Below are positions 1 to 11,928 of a stretch of DNA of 64,000 nt, in pieces. Each line of letters begins with the position of its first letter. Position 1 is the stretch's first letter. The stretch is from Paralithodes platypus (Eukaryota; Arthropoda; Malacostraca; Decapoda; Lithodidae): assembly GCA_032716605.1 (NCBI GenBank), contig CM064523.1, positions 40,021,526 to 40,085,525 on the forward strand, written 5' to 3'. The position numbers were made by a program, and so were the translations under genes. The notes beneath the pieces were generated by a model, which saw only the letters and a program-made list of their open reading frames with translations, did not search any database and was not told the DNA's origin.

Positions 1-71
1 TCCATAGGTAAACTAAATAAAACATTTGTTAGAAAATGCTGTGGCCCACAACATATACATATATATTTTTT

Positions 72-135
72 GTTGTCCCACTGTGCCCCAGGTAGAGGTA
101 CAGTGTGACAGGAACTGGGGCACACTGTGACAACA
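72..135. repeat. imperfect inverted repeat of the GTCCCAC-GTGCCCC motif
   Basis: The left arm (72-91) and the reverse complement of the right arm (116-135) agree at 18 of 20 positions, with a 24-bp loop. The same core recurs as direct repeats further on. It may be a terminal or subterminal signal of the element whose exon follows at 136-348, but no matching far end was found. Confidence 0.55.
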
Positions 136-348
136 CTAATTTATATTCATGAAACTAAAATTGAAGTTGAATTTAAGTCTCCTTGTACCACATGGAGTAG
201 GCTTGGGGAGAGTTACTTTTACATCACTGAGTTTGACAGAAGCCATATCCAGGACCTGTGGAAAAAAAAAATCCATTGAATACCGCTTTCTCCTAAGATA
301 CGAACATTCGTAGTCTCCTTCATCATATTTTCCCTTTATTAGGCCCAC
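136..348 (-). pseudogene. C-terminal exon remnant of an unidentified element protein
   Basis: The minus strand carries a short open frame of 70 codons: a charged stretch (KGKYDEGDYECSYLRRK), then FPQVLDMASVKLSDVKVTLPKP and an aromatic end. A DGDY.C.YLRR...F.FP...D..SV pattern is familiar from small C-terminal domains of transposase-like proteins of invertebrates, but I cannot name the family. No adjoining exon with catalytic residues is visible. The homonucleotide run near 258-268 could disturb the frame. It is best read as a remnant of a DNA transposon gene. Confidence 0.35.
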
Positions 349-993
349 ATAATATTTCTTATTGTAGCATCAAATTCAGCCAGAATGTAATCATCAAGAA
401 TATAATCAACAGTGGGACAATGTCCCACTGTACCCCTTTTCATGTGTCCCACTGTGCCCCTTTTCATGTGTCCCACAGTGCCCCTTGTGAAGGTTTTTAA
501 GACCAAGCCAGGCACTTAAAAAATCAGGAAAGCAAATGGTAATTGGAACATCTCATTATAAGAATATATAGTTGTTATACCTAGGAAATTGTTATATAGA
601 CATTTTCTGCAATATATATGATGCACAGACACTTCCATACTGACAGCCAAAAAATTAGTTTTATCTGTAGAAAAACAAAAGGCGTCCAGGCATGGAGGGC
701 CGGAGCAGCACACCCACCTTCAGCAATGCCAGTGGAGGCACTAAGAGTAAGAGGGGAGTGTTATGTGTAGCAAGAGGCAGCAGTCAGAATTGCCAGATAC
801 TTCTGGAATCAGGCTTGTCCCACAGTGCCCCACCTTCCCCTACATCTATTTTTCCTATTATTTTTTCCTATTTCATTTGTTTCATGAAAATTACTTAGCC
901 AAATTCGATCAAACTGTGCCAGAAGTGCCCTTATCCAATTCCATACAACATATAACAAATGCATTCAAATAGACAAAATATGAGTGTCACCAC
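349..993. repeat. gene-free stretch with GTCCCAC-GTGCCCC direct repeats
   Basis: Three near-perfect 24-bp tandem units of the motif lie at about 422-490, and another copy sits near 815-830. A minus-strand frame at 660-720 is short and has no recognisable domain. No gene is supported here. Confidence 0.5.
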
Positions 994-1480
994 TTAACCC
1001 TTTATTGGCGGCGCGCAACTTATGTCGTGTGAAAGAAATTTGGACTAAGTGGCGGTTCACAACTTATGTCGTGTGCCATTTTCAGCACGTAATGTTGCAG
1101 AGAGAGAGAGCTGAGCGGTGTGAGGAGTGTAGTAAGGCTATGACCATCGCGCACCACCGCGGTGGGCCAACTGAAGTGAAAACCACCCTTCCATCCGCCC
1201 TCACACTCGCTACACAGGGAATTATGTAGGGAAAGTACCTAATTACATGGTTTTTGCACTCGTGTTGCACGATCGTTGCAAGAAAACCAGTGGTCGTACA
1301 AGGATGGTTGGGGTGTCATTGGAAAGCTCTGTTTATGCCCTTTCAGGGATAGATACTTGCTTTATGCTCTGGGTTTTATTTAGGCATGAAAATTATCACG
1401 TAAACAACCCTATTTAGGGTAAAAACACCCCGCTGGGCGGTACATATAAATTACCGCCTAGGCCGCTCGTAAGGTGTTAA
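994..1480 (+). mobile_element. TTAA-flanked piggyBac-like MITE, divergent copy
   Basis: TTAA stands at both ends (994-997 and 1477-1480). The element starts CCCTTTATTGGCGGC and ends GCCGCTCGTAAGGTG, so the ends form an imperfect inverted repeat. TTAA duplication and a C-rich start are the usual signs of piggyBac-type elements. Length is 487 bp and no transposase is encoded. It is the most divergent of five copies here and keeps the purine (GA)n tract and the ACCACCGCGG core. Confidence 0.75.
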
Positions 1481-1501
1481 AGTAGCTGCAGTTTGGTCCC
1501 C

Positions 1502-1989
1502 TTAACCCTTATTTAGCGGCGAGCAACATAAGTCGAGTTAAAAAAAGCTGGACTATGTGGCGGCGCTCGACATAACTCGAGTGGCAATTTCAGCACGTAA
1601 TGTGGCTGAGAGAGAGAGACAAGTGGTGGCAGGAGACTAGCGAGCGTATGACTGCTCCAGACCACCGCGGCGAACCTACTGACACAAATCTCAGCTCCCT
1701 CCTCCCTCTCTCACTCGCTACATACTCAATTATGTACCGAAAGTACCGAATTACCTGCTTTTTGCACTCGCGTTGCACGGTTATTGCAAGAAAACTATCC
1801 ATCATACAAGGATCGTTATGGTGTCATTCGAAAGCTCTGTTTATGCCCTTTCAGGGATAGGTACTTGTTTTACGTTCTGGGTCTTATTTAGGCATGAAAA
1901 TGATCACGTAAACAGCCCTATTTTGGCTAAAAACACCCCGCTGTGCGGTACACATAAATAAACCGCATAGGCCGCTCGTAAGGTGTTAA
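1502..1989 (+). mobile_element. TTAA-flanked piggyBac-like MITE
   Basis: TTAA lies at 1502-1505 and 1986-1989. This copy is nearly identical to those at 6348, 15460 and 26628, and follows the divergent copy at 994 by only about 20 bp. The 5' end carries the motif GCGGCGAGCAACATAAGTCG, repeated about 45 bp further in as a variant. Subterminal repeats of this kind often bind transposase. Confidence 0.85.
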
Positions 1990-2350
1990 AGCTATTCATA
2001 TTTAGGCAAAATCTTTCATAGAATTTATTCATACTTGCATATGAATTGGCAAGTAAATCTATGTCGTCTGCATAAGGTAAAATATTTACTATTTTAAGCC
2101 CGAGAATGCAACATTCATTCATGTCATTCATATTTATTAGAACGGAATTTATATAAAATTTGAATAAACATGGCGATAAAACCCCTACCTGTCTGACACC
2201 ATGTTCTATATATATAACAATTGTCTCCCTGGACTTCCTGCCTTGTCACGATAGCCAACTGATTACGTAAATAATGCATTATTAAAATATTTAAATCAGA
2301 AGGGATATCATGTTTAATTATTTGTTTACCTAATATAAAGTGACTAATCA
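1990..2350 (-). pseudogene. LINE reverse transcriptase fragment
   Basis: On the minus strand one frame near 2220-1990 reads GVRQVGVLSPCLF, then a hydrophobic stretch, then LPYADDIDLLANS. These are RT motifs 4 and 5, with the catalytic YADD intact. Upstream (2350-2225) a frame with LIMHYLRNQLAIV fits RT motif 3, but is joined only through frameshifts. Both ends are truncated and the MITE at 1989 directly abuts one end. The GVRQ form separates it from the other LINEs in this window; the clade is not assigned. Confidence 0.7.
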
Positions 2351-2359
2351 ATAAATGTA

Positions 2360-2709
2360 ATGATGCCTTTATTTACAGTACGTATAGTGTCATGTAATAT
2401 TTCTTTCACAATTAAGCATGCGTCTTTATCCATCCCTGCTGTTTGGTGCTATACAGCAACTGTCCTTCCTTTTCCTGCAATCTCCATTTTTTTCCTCACG
2501 GTGGTTAGCAGGCCAATGAAGAAGTCTTTTGAGTCTGGTGGATTTTCAGGAGATTTGGCCTTCTTTTTCTGTTTCTCGTGTGTGTTTTTTATTTTAAATA
2601 AAATCCACCGCTACTGCTCCCCCCTGGATATGGTGTCTTTGGGGCTTTTTTTTATACCTTACCCAGATGTGATGGCTCCGTCTGGGTCGACCTGTTTATA
2701 TCCATCATT
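2360..2709 (+). other. probable 5' region of the CR1-type LINE
   Basis: T-rich sequence directly upstream of the LINE ORF2. A long open frame (2360-2776) is hydrophobic and low in complexity and matches no ORF1 type I know. I treat it as 5' untranslated or ORF1-end sequence, not as a gene. Confidence 0.3.
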
Positions 2710-3456
2710 ATGTATTTGCGTATGGATTGCTTTTATCTTTATCTGTTTTTGTTTCTCCTTTTGTCCGGTGACATAGAAGTTAATCCCGGTCCTCCCAGAC
2801 AACCTGTTACAAGTTGTCGTGTATTTTATTCCAATATTCGTGGTCTCTATAAGAATATCAAGGATCTTACATTGGGATCTGTTGATTATGATATTGTCTT
2901 TTGTTCTGAAACCCTTGTCTCTGGTTATAGAGATTATTTTGAACTTCTTATACCTAACTTCAGTAAACCAGTTCTTATTCGGCGTGATTTTATTCCTCGT
3001 GCTCGTGGAATGAGCTTGTATATTAGATCTGGGTATAATGCTCATCACTTAACTAAGCACATTTGTAAATGCCATGAGATGCGGTTAGGTAAAGTTTACA
3101 GTAAGTATCATAATCATTACATTTTTAGCCTGTACAGAAATCCTGATGTTAACAATGACATATATGACTGCCTCTTAACAGCCATGACTTCAATACAGTC
3201 TGCAGATGTCAAATCATCCTTTATTTTTGTTGGTGATGTCAATGCGCATCATCAAGAGTGGTTGAACTCGGTCTCTCCAACTAATAGAAATGGCCTTGCT
3301 GCCTTGGATTTTGCAAACTTATCTGGTTGTGAACAGCTAATCCAAGGACCTACTCATATGTCTAGAAATTGTCTTGATACAGTACTAACAGATATTCCTG
3401 GTGTTGTAAAAACTTCCGTTCATGTACCTGTTGGCACTTTCGACCATCATGTGTAA
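2710..3456 (+). pseudogene. CR1-type LINE ORF2, N-terminal 2A-like motif and AP endonuclease
   Basis: The ORF opens with a hydrophobic stretch (residues 7-18), then GDIEVNPGP at residues 20-28, which fits the 2A ribosome-skipping consensus D-x-E-x-NPGP. An apurinic-type endonuclease domain follows: FYSNIRGLYKNI near residue 39, CSETL, FVGDVNAHHQEW and a terminal GTFDHH. The endonuclease nicks target DNA to prime reverse transcription. Canonical GDFNAH and SDHH are altered to GDVNAH and FDHH. A frameshift after 3456 breaks the link to the RT half. The NPGP motif and RGLYKNI start are typical of CR1-group elements. Other Jockey-group clades are not excluded. Confidence 0.85.
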
Positions 3457-5365
3457 AATTAATCTTGATTTTTTTGTTCTTGATAGTACTCTCTCGCGTA
3501 AAGTCTACCTTAAATCCCGGGTTAACTGGGACAACGTTTGTAATGATGTTTGTAATATTGAGTGGAATCATATACTAAGATCTCATGACCCGGTTTCAGG
3601 TCTCAACAATTCCCTTCTTGGTATCCTTCGCAAAAGAGTTCCATCAAAAACAATTAAGTCTCGTATCAGGGATAAAGCATGGTTTAATGATGAATGCTGC
3701 TGCTGAGAGGGAATATAACTCCCATTTTCAGGATGTTCTGACAGGAGCTACACAGCCTCATAAATGGTGGTCCGCTTAAAGTCCTCTTTATTTGGAATAG
3801 ATTCCTCCATGCCTCCTCTTTGTGATTATGATGGCTCCATCTCTTTTGATCCATTATCGAAGGCCAATATTCTATCTAATATTTGTACTAATAAGCAAAT
3901 TAATCAGGAATTGTCTTCGTCATTGACATGTTTCCCTAGACCCAACTTCAATTCAATGGCATTCAAATCAGCTGAACTGAAAAGGTATTTGCTGGATCTT
4001 GATACCTATGGTGGCACAGACCCGGATGGGTTTTTCCCTCTCTTTTTTTAAAAAGGTTGCAGTGGTCTTGGCACCTAAATTGGCCGTGGTGTTTAGGTTG
4101 CTTTTGAAATCAGGTAGTTTTCCTCCTTGCTGGCGTAAGGCTGGTATAACTCCTTTTCCAAAGGGAAATACTGCCTCATCATCTCCTAATGACTACCGCC
4201 CTATCTCTATTTCGCCTATCCTATCCAAGCTCTATGAGAGGCTTTTGTCCAGACGCCTTTCCTCTTATTGTAATAGTCATAATTTGATACCAAACTCACA
4301 GTTTGGTTTTCGTAAGGGACTGGGTATATGTGATGCGCTTCTGACACTCACACATTACTTGCAGTTTTCATTGGACCAGGGGCATGAGTCTCGTGTCGTG
4401 GCTATTGACTTTAGTTCTACTTTTGACTTAGTCAACCATAAATCACTTCTGTATAAGTTACGACTCATCGGTATTGGTGGCAATTTTTTAAGGATCTTTG
4501 AAGATTTTTTGACGAAAAGATCTCAGTGTGTGGTCATTGATGGCAGTCGTTCCCCTTCTCTTCCTGCTGTTTCAGGCATTCCACAAGGCAGTGTCCTTGG
4601 GCCTTTGCTTTTTATTATTTGTACTGCTGACCTGAGCTCAGAGCTTAAAAATAAACTAATCTCCTTTGCCGATGATACTACTTTATATGCGTCAATTCCA
4701 TCACCAATTGATTGACACGAAATTGCTACTGCTCTGAATAGGGGTTTAGCCAAAATTACACCATGGTGTGAACTTTGGGGTATGAAACTTAATGCTAGTA
4801 AAACACACTCCATTATCATCAGCAGATCTCGTACCTTGGATCCTCCTCATCCTTATCTACAAGTTTCTAGCGAGCAAATTGAGAATGTGGATAATCTGCG
4901 TTTGTTAGGAGTTACTCTAGATCCCAAACTTTCTTTTGAAAAGCATATTCGTTCTTTCTCCTCTTCCATTTCCCCAAAAATTGGTATGCTTCGCAAGTGT
5001 TATAAAACGTTTCCATGTGACGCCTCACTTACCAAGTCTTTTTATGCATTTTTTTGCCACAATTCGAGTACTTCTCACCTGTCTGGTTGTCAGCAGCTGA
5101 CTGCCATCTCAAGTTGCTTGACAGGTCCCTGAATTCTATCAGTTTTATTCTACCTCACTTGTCTCTTGATCTGTGTCATCGACGTAAAGTTGGTGCCCTT
5201 AGTCTTTTATTTGCCATGAGCCGTGTTAATTTTTTTAATACACAGTTTTCACAGTGTTTTGTGCCGGCCATGGTTGACTTGTGGAATAAGTTGCCAAATG
5301 AGCTACTCAATTCAGCTCATATCTCCATTTTTAAATATAGAGTTAATGCTTTTTTACAGCATTAA
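3457..5365 (+). pseudogene. CR1-type LINE ORF2, linker, reverse transcriptase and C-terminus
   Basis: Coding similarity continues through several frames: a linker (3457-4050), RT (about 4000-4715) with NDYRPISISPILSK, FGFRKG, AIDFSSTFDLVNH, GIPQGSVLGPLLF and the catalytic FADDT, then the thumb and C-terminal part to 5365 (LWNKLPNELLN, a usual LINE ending). Breaks are frameshifts near 3456, 3705, 3775, 4050 and 5060 and a stop (TGA) at about 4715. The catalytic aspartates remain, but the protein cannot be made in one piece. The RT motifs are on the same strand as the endonuclease, so this is one element of about 2.7 kb. No poly(A) or microsatellite tail is obvious. Confidence 0.85.
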
Positions 5366-6347
5366 TTCTAATGTTTTAACTTATTTTATTCTATTTTATT
5401 GTATTACATTTATGTTATGCCGGGTTGTAATCCAACAGGCTTCGGTATTATATCTTAAGAATCCGAATTTCAGATAATTAGATGTGGACTATATCTCCAC
5501 AGGGACACGTCGAGCTTAGTGAATTGGATAGATAAATACTCAATCAGGACAACGATAACACAATAAACACACAGGTTAGATTACACTCTTATTTATTCAA
5601 AGCATGGGCATATATATATATAAATGGTAGCACTAGACTATACTGTTATTAGAACAGCAAGTCAGTATAACATGAAGAAGAGAGCGAACTAATTCCACCC
5701 TCTACTAAGTTTCAAGTTATTACTTGAGTGGCAATGGAAGCATGGAAATACACAAAGATACTCAGATAAACATATACACAGACAAGAAACCTTGACAATA
5801 ATACATATGTGAGCGAAGTGTCTAGCGTGAAGTATTCTGACAAGGTACGATAGAGTGTGAAACTTATCGCTCAGCCGCAGAGCTGGTCGGGTGGTAAACA
5901 AACAGGTAGATACAGCCCGCGCACAGGTAGGTACATCAAAGGAGCCGCGTTGTAGCCTATAGTTCAGGTGGACTGCGGTCTTGAACAATGGCTATATCTT
6001 TAATGCGATAATATATATGGGGATAAGGTTAGGCGGTTTATTTAATTCTAGAGAGGAAGATAGTTTACTTTGGAATACAACTATCTAAGAATTATTGTGA
6101 ATAATCTCTCACACGGGACACGAAGATAAAATTCGACCCTGGATGAGGTTAATTATCACGGACAAATGAACTCAGAATCACAATAACAATAGTGACTGAT
6201 GTGTGAGGAATAATATGAAGTTTATGAATGCAAGAATAATTTATTCGAGTCTTAAGGAGCACACTTATTTACGTGCGGGAAAATAGCTTATCAACAAAGC
6301 GATTTAGTTAATAATGATAATACTTAAGTTATATCTCAGGAAATATC
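5366..6347. other. stretch without recognisable genes
   Basis: AT-rich sequence between the LINE and the next MITE. A short TA run lies near 5611-5622. I see no coding or RNA feature. Confidence 0.5.
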
Positions 6348-6835
6348 TTAACCCTTAAAAAGCGGCTCACCACTTAAGTCGAGTTAAATAAAGCTGGACT
6401 ATGTGGCGGCGCTCGACATAGGTCGAGTGGCAATTTCAGCACGTAATGTGGCTGAGAGAGAGAGACAAGTGGTGGCAGGAGACTAGCGAGCGTATGACTG
6501 CTCCAGACCACCGCGGCGAACCTACTGACACAAATCTCAGCTCCCTCCTCCCTCTCTCACTCGCTACATACTCAATTATGTACCGAAAGTACCGAATTAC
6601 CTGCTTTTTGCACTCGCGTTGCACGGTTATTGCAAGAAAACTATCCATCATACAAGGATCGTTATGGTGTCATTCGAAAGCTCTGTTTATGCCCTTTCAG
6701 GGATAGATACTTGTTTTACGTTCTGGGTCTTATTTAGGCATGAAAATGATCACGTAAACAGCCCTATTTTGGCTAAAAACACCCCGCTGGGCGGTACACA
6801 TAAATAAACCGCATAGGCCGCTCGTAAGGTGTTAA
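6348..6835 (+). mobile_element. TTAA-flanked piggyBac-like MITE
   Basis: TTAA lies at 6348-6351 and 6832-6835. The body is nearly identical to the copies at 1502 and 15460. Its first bases (AAAAAGCGGCTCACCACTTA) match the inverted copy at 26628 and differ from the 1502/15460 type, so two subfamilies are present. Confidence 0.85.
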
Positions 6836-8629
6836 AGGGTAGTACTAAAGAAGTTTTACTTACATAAATAAGATCTTAAAGAACGCAGAACTAACGTAGC
6901 GTTTTATTACAACGTAAATACGAATATAATCAAGGGATTACTATAATAAATAATAAATATAATCCAAAACCAAATAATAGGCGGATTGAATCAAGAACTG
7001 GAAAATCTGAGTTCCTCGAAAAGGGTGGAAAGAATTATATGAACCGAATCACGATTATGATTAGATTACCCACAAGAACTAATAGAATTCAAGTATGTTG
7101 ATTATGAGTTAAATCTAACTCGACGGAAGGGTTCTTTACTTTCAAATCAAAGGAATGGAAATATCAATTCTCTGGTGATAATTATATGGATATATAAATC
7201 CTAAATTGGGCATTGGTTCTAGGTAGATATTGAATAAAATAGGGAATCACTTCACGGTATACACTTCCACTTCGACTTGAATACACAAAGAATAATAAAC
7301 ACATTGTAATAAAATCTGAGAGTATTCTGGTTAAATAGCACGTGTAAAAACGACTATGTAACATACATAAAATTTATGTTTTCTGAAGGATTAACACAAA
7401 TTAGCTTGTCAGTATCTCGTACTTAATAAAGCACTGTACGGATCAAAGTTAAAGAAGTTACACGGAGAACACAGATTCAAGATAGATCTTAGGTACAGAT
7501 CTATAATTAAGTGCAATAGAATACTCACATATTTTATCTTACCTTAACAACAATAGCCATAACTTATAACACTCAGAGACACTTAGGGTATAGGATCGGG
7601 GTGGCCATGAACGAGAGTCTGGACGAAGGGAGTTCGGCTGGGCTGGACGTGGAGGGGAACTGGCCTTTCACTTCAGGGGCAGGGCAGCACACTCTCTCGT
7701 ACAGGATGAACAGCACCAATCCAATTCCACTCCTGGTTTGTAGCCAGTGGAAGGAAAGCAATAGTGTTTGCTAACTTCTTTCAGTTTCACTTAGGCTATA
7801 TTTGGGTTATATTTAGTGTTCAGTTTGGTCTAATTCGGTAACATAAGAACATGTGGATATCGTTGTTTTGGCTATGGTGAAGGTAGTTCTTAAGCTAAAA
7901 ATACATGGTAGATAATAATTTATGCACACGAAGATTCTGGATCTTTCAATATGGTTCCCTTATTTTTAGAGGGTACTATGGTAACGTAATGGATGATTTT
8001 CTATTCATCTTAATATTTAGCTTTTCTTATTCTATAGGTTATCGTTCTTTCACTATTCACTTAGGTGGTACTATCCCCAGTCTTCCCGGGAGGTATTGTA
8101 GAGGGGGTACTGGGATTCCCATCTATTCAGGTATTGAGAGGTTCTTGGTGTTGCATTTGCATAAAGAGCTCTTCGTCATACTGCAAATCCGGCTGGAGGT
8201 GATGAGATTCCTTTGGCTTCTGTCTCGGTCCTTGCCATTGGAGGAGCTGGGGTCCCTGCGATTGGTGGGGACTCAAACTTCTTTTAGGGATAGACTGACC
8301 TTGTTTCCCAGGATTAAAGTATGGGAAAATGCGGGAAACAGGGTAGGCTGACCTATTCCGGCTGGTATTGGAGCCTGGGAAATTGGTCTGGTCTTTTTCT
8401 TCTTTCTCCGGCTGCTCTGTATTACTGCTATCCTTTTGGGCGTGTACTCAGTCTTCTCCACAGTCTCCTACATATGATACACATGAAAGTTTCTTGAGGA
8501 TCATCATCTCTGAATTGGAACTCCTCTGTCAAAAAGTTCCATTGATGGAGGTTTGTGTGAAGTTGTTGCCTCGTATGCTGGCCTTAATGTCTCCGCTCTG
8601 ATGGCTCCCAATGCATCTCCAAGCTTCTT
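6836..8629. other. no clear gene; distal part may be ORF1 end of the following LINE
   Basis: 6836-7560 is AT-rich with nothing recognisable. From about 7900 to 8630 the composition becomes more balanced and short open frames appear on the plus strand (for example 7905-8351), followed directly by the endonuclease start of the I-type LINE. This could be the decayed gag-like ORF1 or 5' untranslated part. No zinc knuckle or coiled coil is visible, so no function is proposed. Confidence 0.3.
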
Positions 8630-9645
8630 TTTTTTGGAATGTGTGATCCATTTATCGCAAGACCCAAGATTTTAAAATAACTGTCAATGATGTTTCTCCA
8701 AATGAGGTGGAATTATGTGAGATGTGGTTCAAGCCTTCTCTTTCCCTCAAACTCCTAGGATATTCATCGTTCAGAGAGGACAGGGTTGGCAAGGGAGGTG
8801 GATTAGCCCTGTTTGTCAAGTGTACCATTTCCTGCCGATGCCGTAATATGCAGTTGTACGCTGGAGGTCACCTGGAAGTGTTGGCAGTAGACGTCGCAAT
8901 CTCCTCTGGTTGGTCGTCAGTAATGGTGTGCTATAACCCATGTAAAAATGTTTCGCAGGCTGAATTTAAACATTATTTCGGACAATTGCCATCTCCTTGT
9001 CTGATTATGGGCGATTTCAATGCTCGCCACCGTTACTGGGAACCTTCTGCCCAGCGAACCACATGTAATCCCTCTGGCACCTCCCTGTTCCAGTCGCTAT
9101 TGGCTTACCATCGCCTTAGCCTCCTCACTCCTCCAGGTCTTCACACCAGGATTGACCCTCGATCAGCTGTGCCCTCCACCTTAGACCTGTGTCATGGGAG
9201 TTCCTACTTTGGTGTAGCAGATGTCTCCACCGGCCCGTACTTAGGGAGTGATCACCTCCCCATCTTGGTACAGCTACAGGGCGTTGAACTGCGAGAGACC
9301 CTCACTTCCCGTCCTCGGTGGCACATCCAGGAAACGGATTGGCACGTTTATCGCACAAGGTTCGACGACTTCGATTTACCTCAAGAGGGTTCTTTAGATG
9401 ATGCTGCCACTTCTTTCACGGGCCTAGTGGTGGAGGCAGGTCGGACAGCGTTCAAGATGTCTCGGCCCTCCACTGCACGCAGACGACCGACAGTGCCGTG
9501 GTGGTCAGAGGAGTGTATGAGAGCTGTCAAGGATCAACGTCGGGCGTGGCGGCTGTGGAAGAAATGCCCTTGCAGTGCTCACAAGACTATTTCTCGTCGG
9601 TTGGATGCAGTGTGCTCAACGACTTTATTGGTGGCTTACAGATAG
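8630..9645 (+). pseudogene. I-group LINE ORF2, AP endonuclease
   Basis: The frame from 8707, extended upstream through a stop near 8645, gives an AP-type endonuclease: a WNV start, a VELCEMWF segment at the usual ETW position, GGGLALFVK, CLIMGDFNARHRYW, STLDLC and YLGSDHLPI. All core positions (N, E, D-N, D, S-D-H) have plausible residues. The domain continues into the linker (PTVPWWSEECMRAVKDQRRAW) and breaks at 9645. It would nick the genomic target for target-primed reverse transcription. Linkage to an RNase H downstream puts it in the I group. Confidence 0.85.
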
Positions 9646-11011
9646 ACATGGATGACCTATTGCTCCTCCCTCACATTTTCAGGCTCATGTACTCAACACG
9701 CCTACTTCCTTGCCCTCTACAACAGCACTGGAGGCGTCCATTGACCAGCACATCTCATTACCAGCAATTCAGGATCTGTGTGCACCTATTACCAGCCAAG
9801 AACTTTCCCGTGCACTGTCATCCCTCCCAACGGGTAAGGCTGTTGGACTGGATACTGTAGCATATGAATTCCTCTCCCAACTCCCCTTGCCAGTCAGAGG
9901 CCTTCTTTTGCGAATTTTTAATGACAGCTGGTGTACAGGTATATATCCTGCCCCGTGGAAGTGTGCCCTGCTCTTGCCGTTTCCTAAGCCCGGGAAGGAC
10001 CCTACGCAACCTTCTTCACATCGTGGCATCTGTTTACTGTCCTGTGTGGGTAAACTACTTGAAAAAATTGTATCTACGAGGCATACATGGTGGCTGGAGC
10101 GAGGTGGCCGTCTGCCAGAGGTCTTGAATGGTTTTTGGCCGGGGAGAGGGACTGTTGACGTCTTACTACAAATGAACTTCCTCATTCAAGATGCATATCA
10201 CCGTAAGAAAATTCTACTAGTAGCATTCGTCGACATTAAGAGTGCATTTGATTCAGCGTCTCATACTGCAATTCTCTACAAACTGGGAAGACTGGGGGTG
10301 ACTGGACATATCTTCTCCTGGTTCCGCAGCTACTTAACCGGAAGGACGTTTGCTGTTTCGGTCGGGACCTCGACATCAGCCCCTGTAGCGGCTAGATGTG
10401 GTGTACCTCAGGGATTGGTCCTCAGTTCTCTACTATTCAACGCATTGTTGTCTGACCTTTGCACCCCTAAAGCCTCAACCCTCCTCGACTACGTAGATGA
10501 CATGGCCATTGTGTGCTCGGCGGACACCCTGCCTCTTGCGCAGGCCCGCCTTCAGTAAGCGGTGGATGAGATCCTTGCTTGGGCCATGGAATGGGATCTC
10601 CGCCTCAATGCCTTAAAGAGCGCCGTCATGTGTTTCATCTACAAGAGACTCCCAAGGATTCCGAAGATCCCCATAGGATCGGATGTCCTCCCCTTCAAGA
10701 CTCGTCACGTATTCTTAGGTCTTCACTTCAATGGCCCTATATTGACCTGGTCTCACCATGTGGAATACCTTCAGACTTCGTGAATCAAGAGGATGGACAT
10801 CATGAAGTGCATTGCTGGAATGTGTTGGGGTGCTGCCCGGGATGCGCTCCTGAAGTTTTATACCGCCTTCATCAGCAGCAAGATCAGTTACGGTAGTCAG
10901 GTATATGGATCGGCATCTGCGTCTGTATTGAAAAAACTTGACACGTTACACAACGCTGCCATACGCTTAGGCCGCTTTAGGCCTTGGGCACATTTTGTTC
11001 CTCTCCGGTAG
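9646..11011 (+). pseudogene. I-group LINE ORF2, reverse transcriptase
   Basis: From about 9710 the frame encodes RT: LPTGKAVGLDTVAYEFL, PFPKPGKDPTQPSSHRGICLL, FWPGRGTVD, AFVDIKSAFDSASH, GVPQGLVLSSLLF and LDYVDDMAIV (YVDD at 10490-10501). The catalytic aspartates are all present. In-frame stops occur at 10556 and 10781, and the gap between the endonuclease and RT frames (9645-9710) is a frameshift. The thumb-like region FLGLHFNGPILTWSHHVEYL follows. Mutation load is moderate, so the copy is old but readable. Confidence 0.85.
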
Positions 11012-11928
11012 TGTCTTTCCAAGCAGAGTCGGATCTCTTGCCTCTGGCCCAGGATCGTTTGGTGTCTGATTGCAAATGGCTCACAAGTATCTCCCACTAT
11101 CAACCTGAACATCCCCTTGCTGCCCTACATGCTGGATCTGGAGTACTGTATAATGCTCCTGACTGGTCGGTGAGGAGTCGTCAACCATTTTTAGTCCGCA
11201 GCCTTTGTGCATATCGATCGCTAGGCATAGACCCTGCTACACTTGCCCCAACCCCTACAGTATCTCATCTGCCTCCATGGATAGACCTGTCTGCGATCCT
11301 CCGCCCTAAGCTGAGCAATGACTTCACGAAATCTCAAGATGCGTCGATGGCCAGACACTACTTTGGCGAGTTAAATGCGACCAGATTCCGGGGCTACTTC
11401 AAGATATTCACCGATGGGTCCCGCATTGATGGCCCGTCCACAACAGCTGCTGTGTATTATGAGGACCTGTCGATGTGTCAGACCTGGAGGCTGGAGGGAC
11501 ATCATGGTATATTGTTGGCAGAGTTGTTCGCGATCTATCGTGCTTTGCTCTTTGTGTACACACAGTTGCCCAACCAGACAGTGGTAGTGTACACTGACTC
11601 ACAGGCCTCCATCCATCTCTTACAATCAGATCGCCCTGCCTCCCATCGTTCCCTAGTATTCTCGGTCCAGGACCTCCTGCTGATTTTGTCCTCGCCTATG
11701 TGGACGGTGATTCTCCAGTGGGTTCCATCACACACCGGGATACGGGATAATGAGATAGTGGATGGTGCAGCATCCCTAGCGCACAGGGCAGAGACAATGG
11801 AATGGTTAGTACCAGATCTCTCTATGGTCGCGATACAGTCAACAGATAAATTGGGCATGCAGAGCGCAATGGGACATGGAGCTTCGAATGGTCCTGCTGG
11901 GCACGACACTGGGGAGTTACCGCACTGA
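10984..11928 (+). pseudogene. I-group LINE ORF2, connection and RNase H domain
   Basis: This frame carries an RNase H domain at about 11,400-11,780: IFTDGS, LLAELFAIYRAL, VVYTDSQASI and WVPSHTGIRDNEIVDGAA. The four acidic positions (D-E-D-D) and the histidine are present. RNase H would remove RNA from the RNA-DNA hybrid. Among non-LTR elements a domain in this place is typical of the I group. The frame starts out of phase with the RT frame, so a frameshift lies near 10,990-11,010. It ends at 11,928 and another frameshift leads into the terminal zinc motif. Confidence 0.85.

Noticed and set aside
1590..1860. Identical 71- and 86-codon frames in four places (1590, 6436, 15,548, 26,757 regions)
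   Set aside because: They lie on both strands of the TTAA MITE copies and are identical because the copies are. No domain, and the divergent copy at 994 does not keep them.
7905..8351. 148-codon plus-strand frame
   Set aside because: No recognisable domain, mixed hydrophobic composition; probably part of the decayed LINE 5' region.
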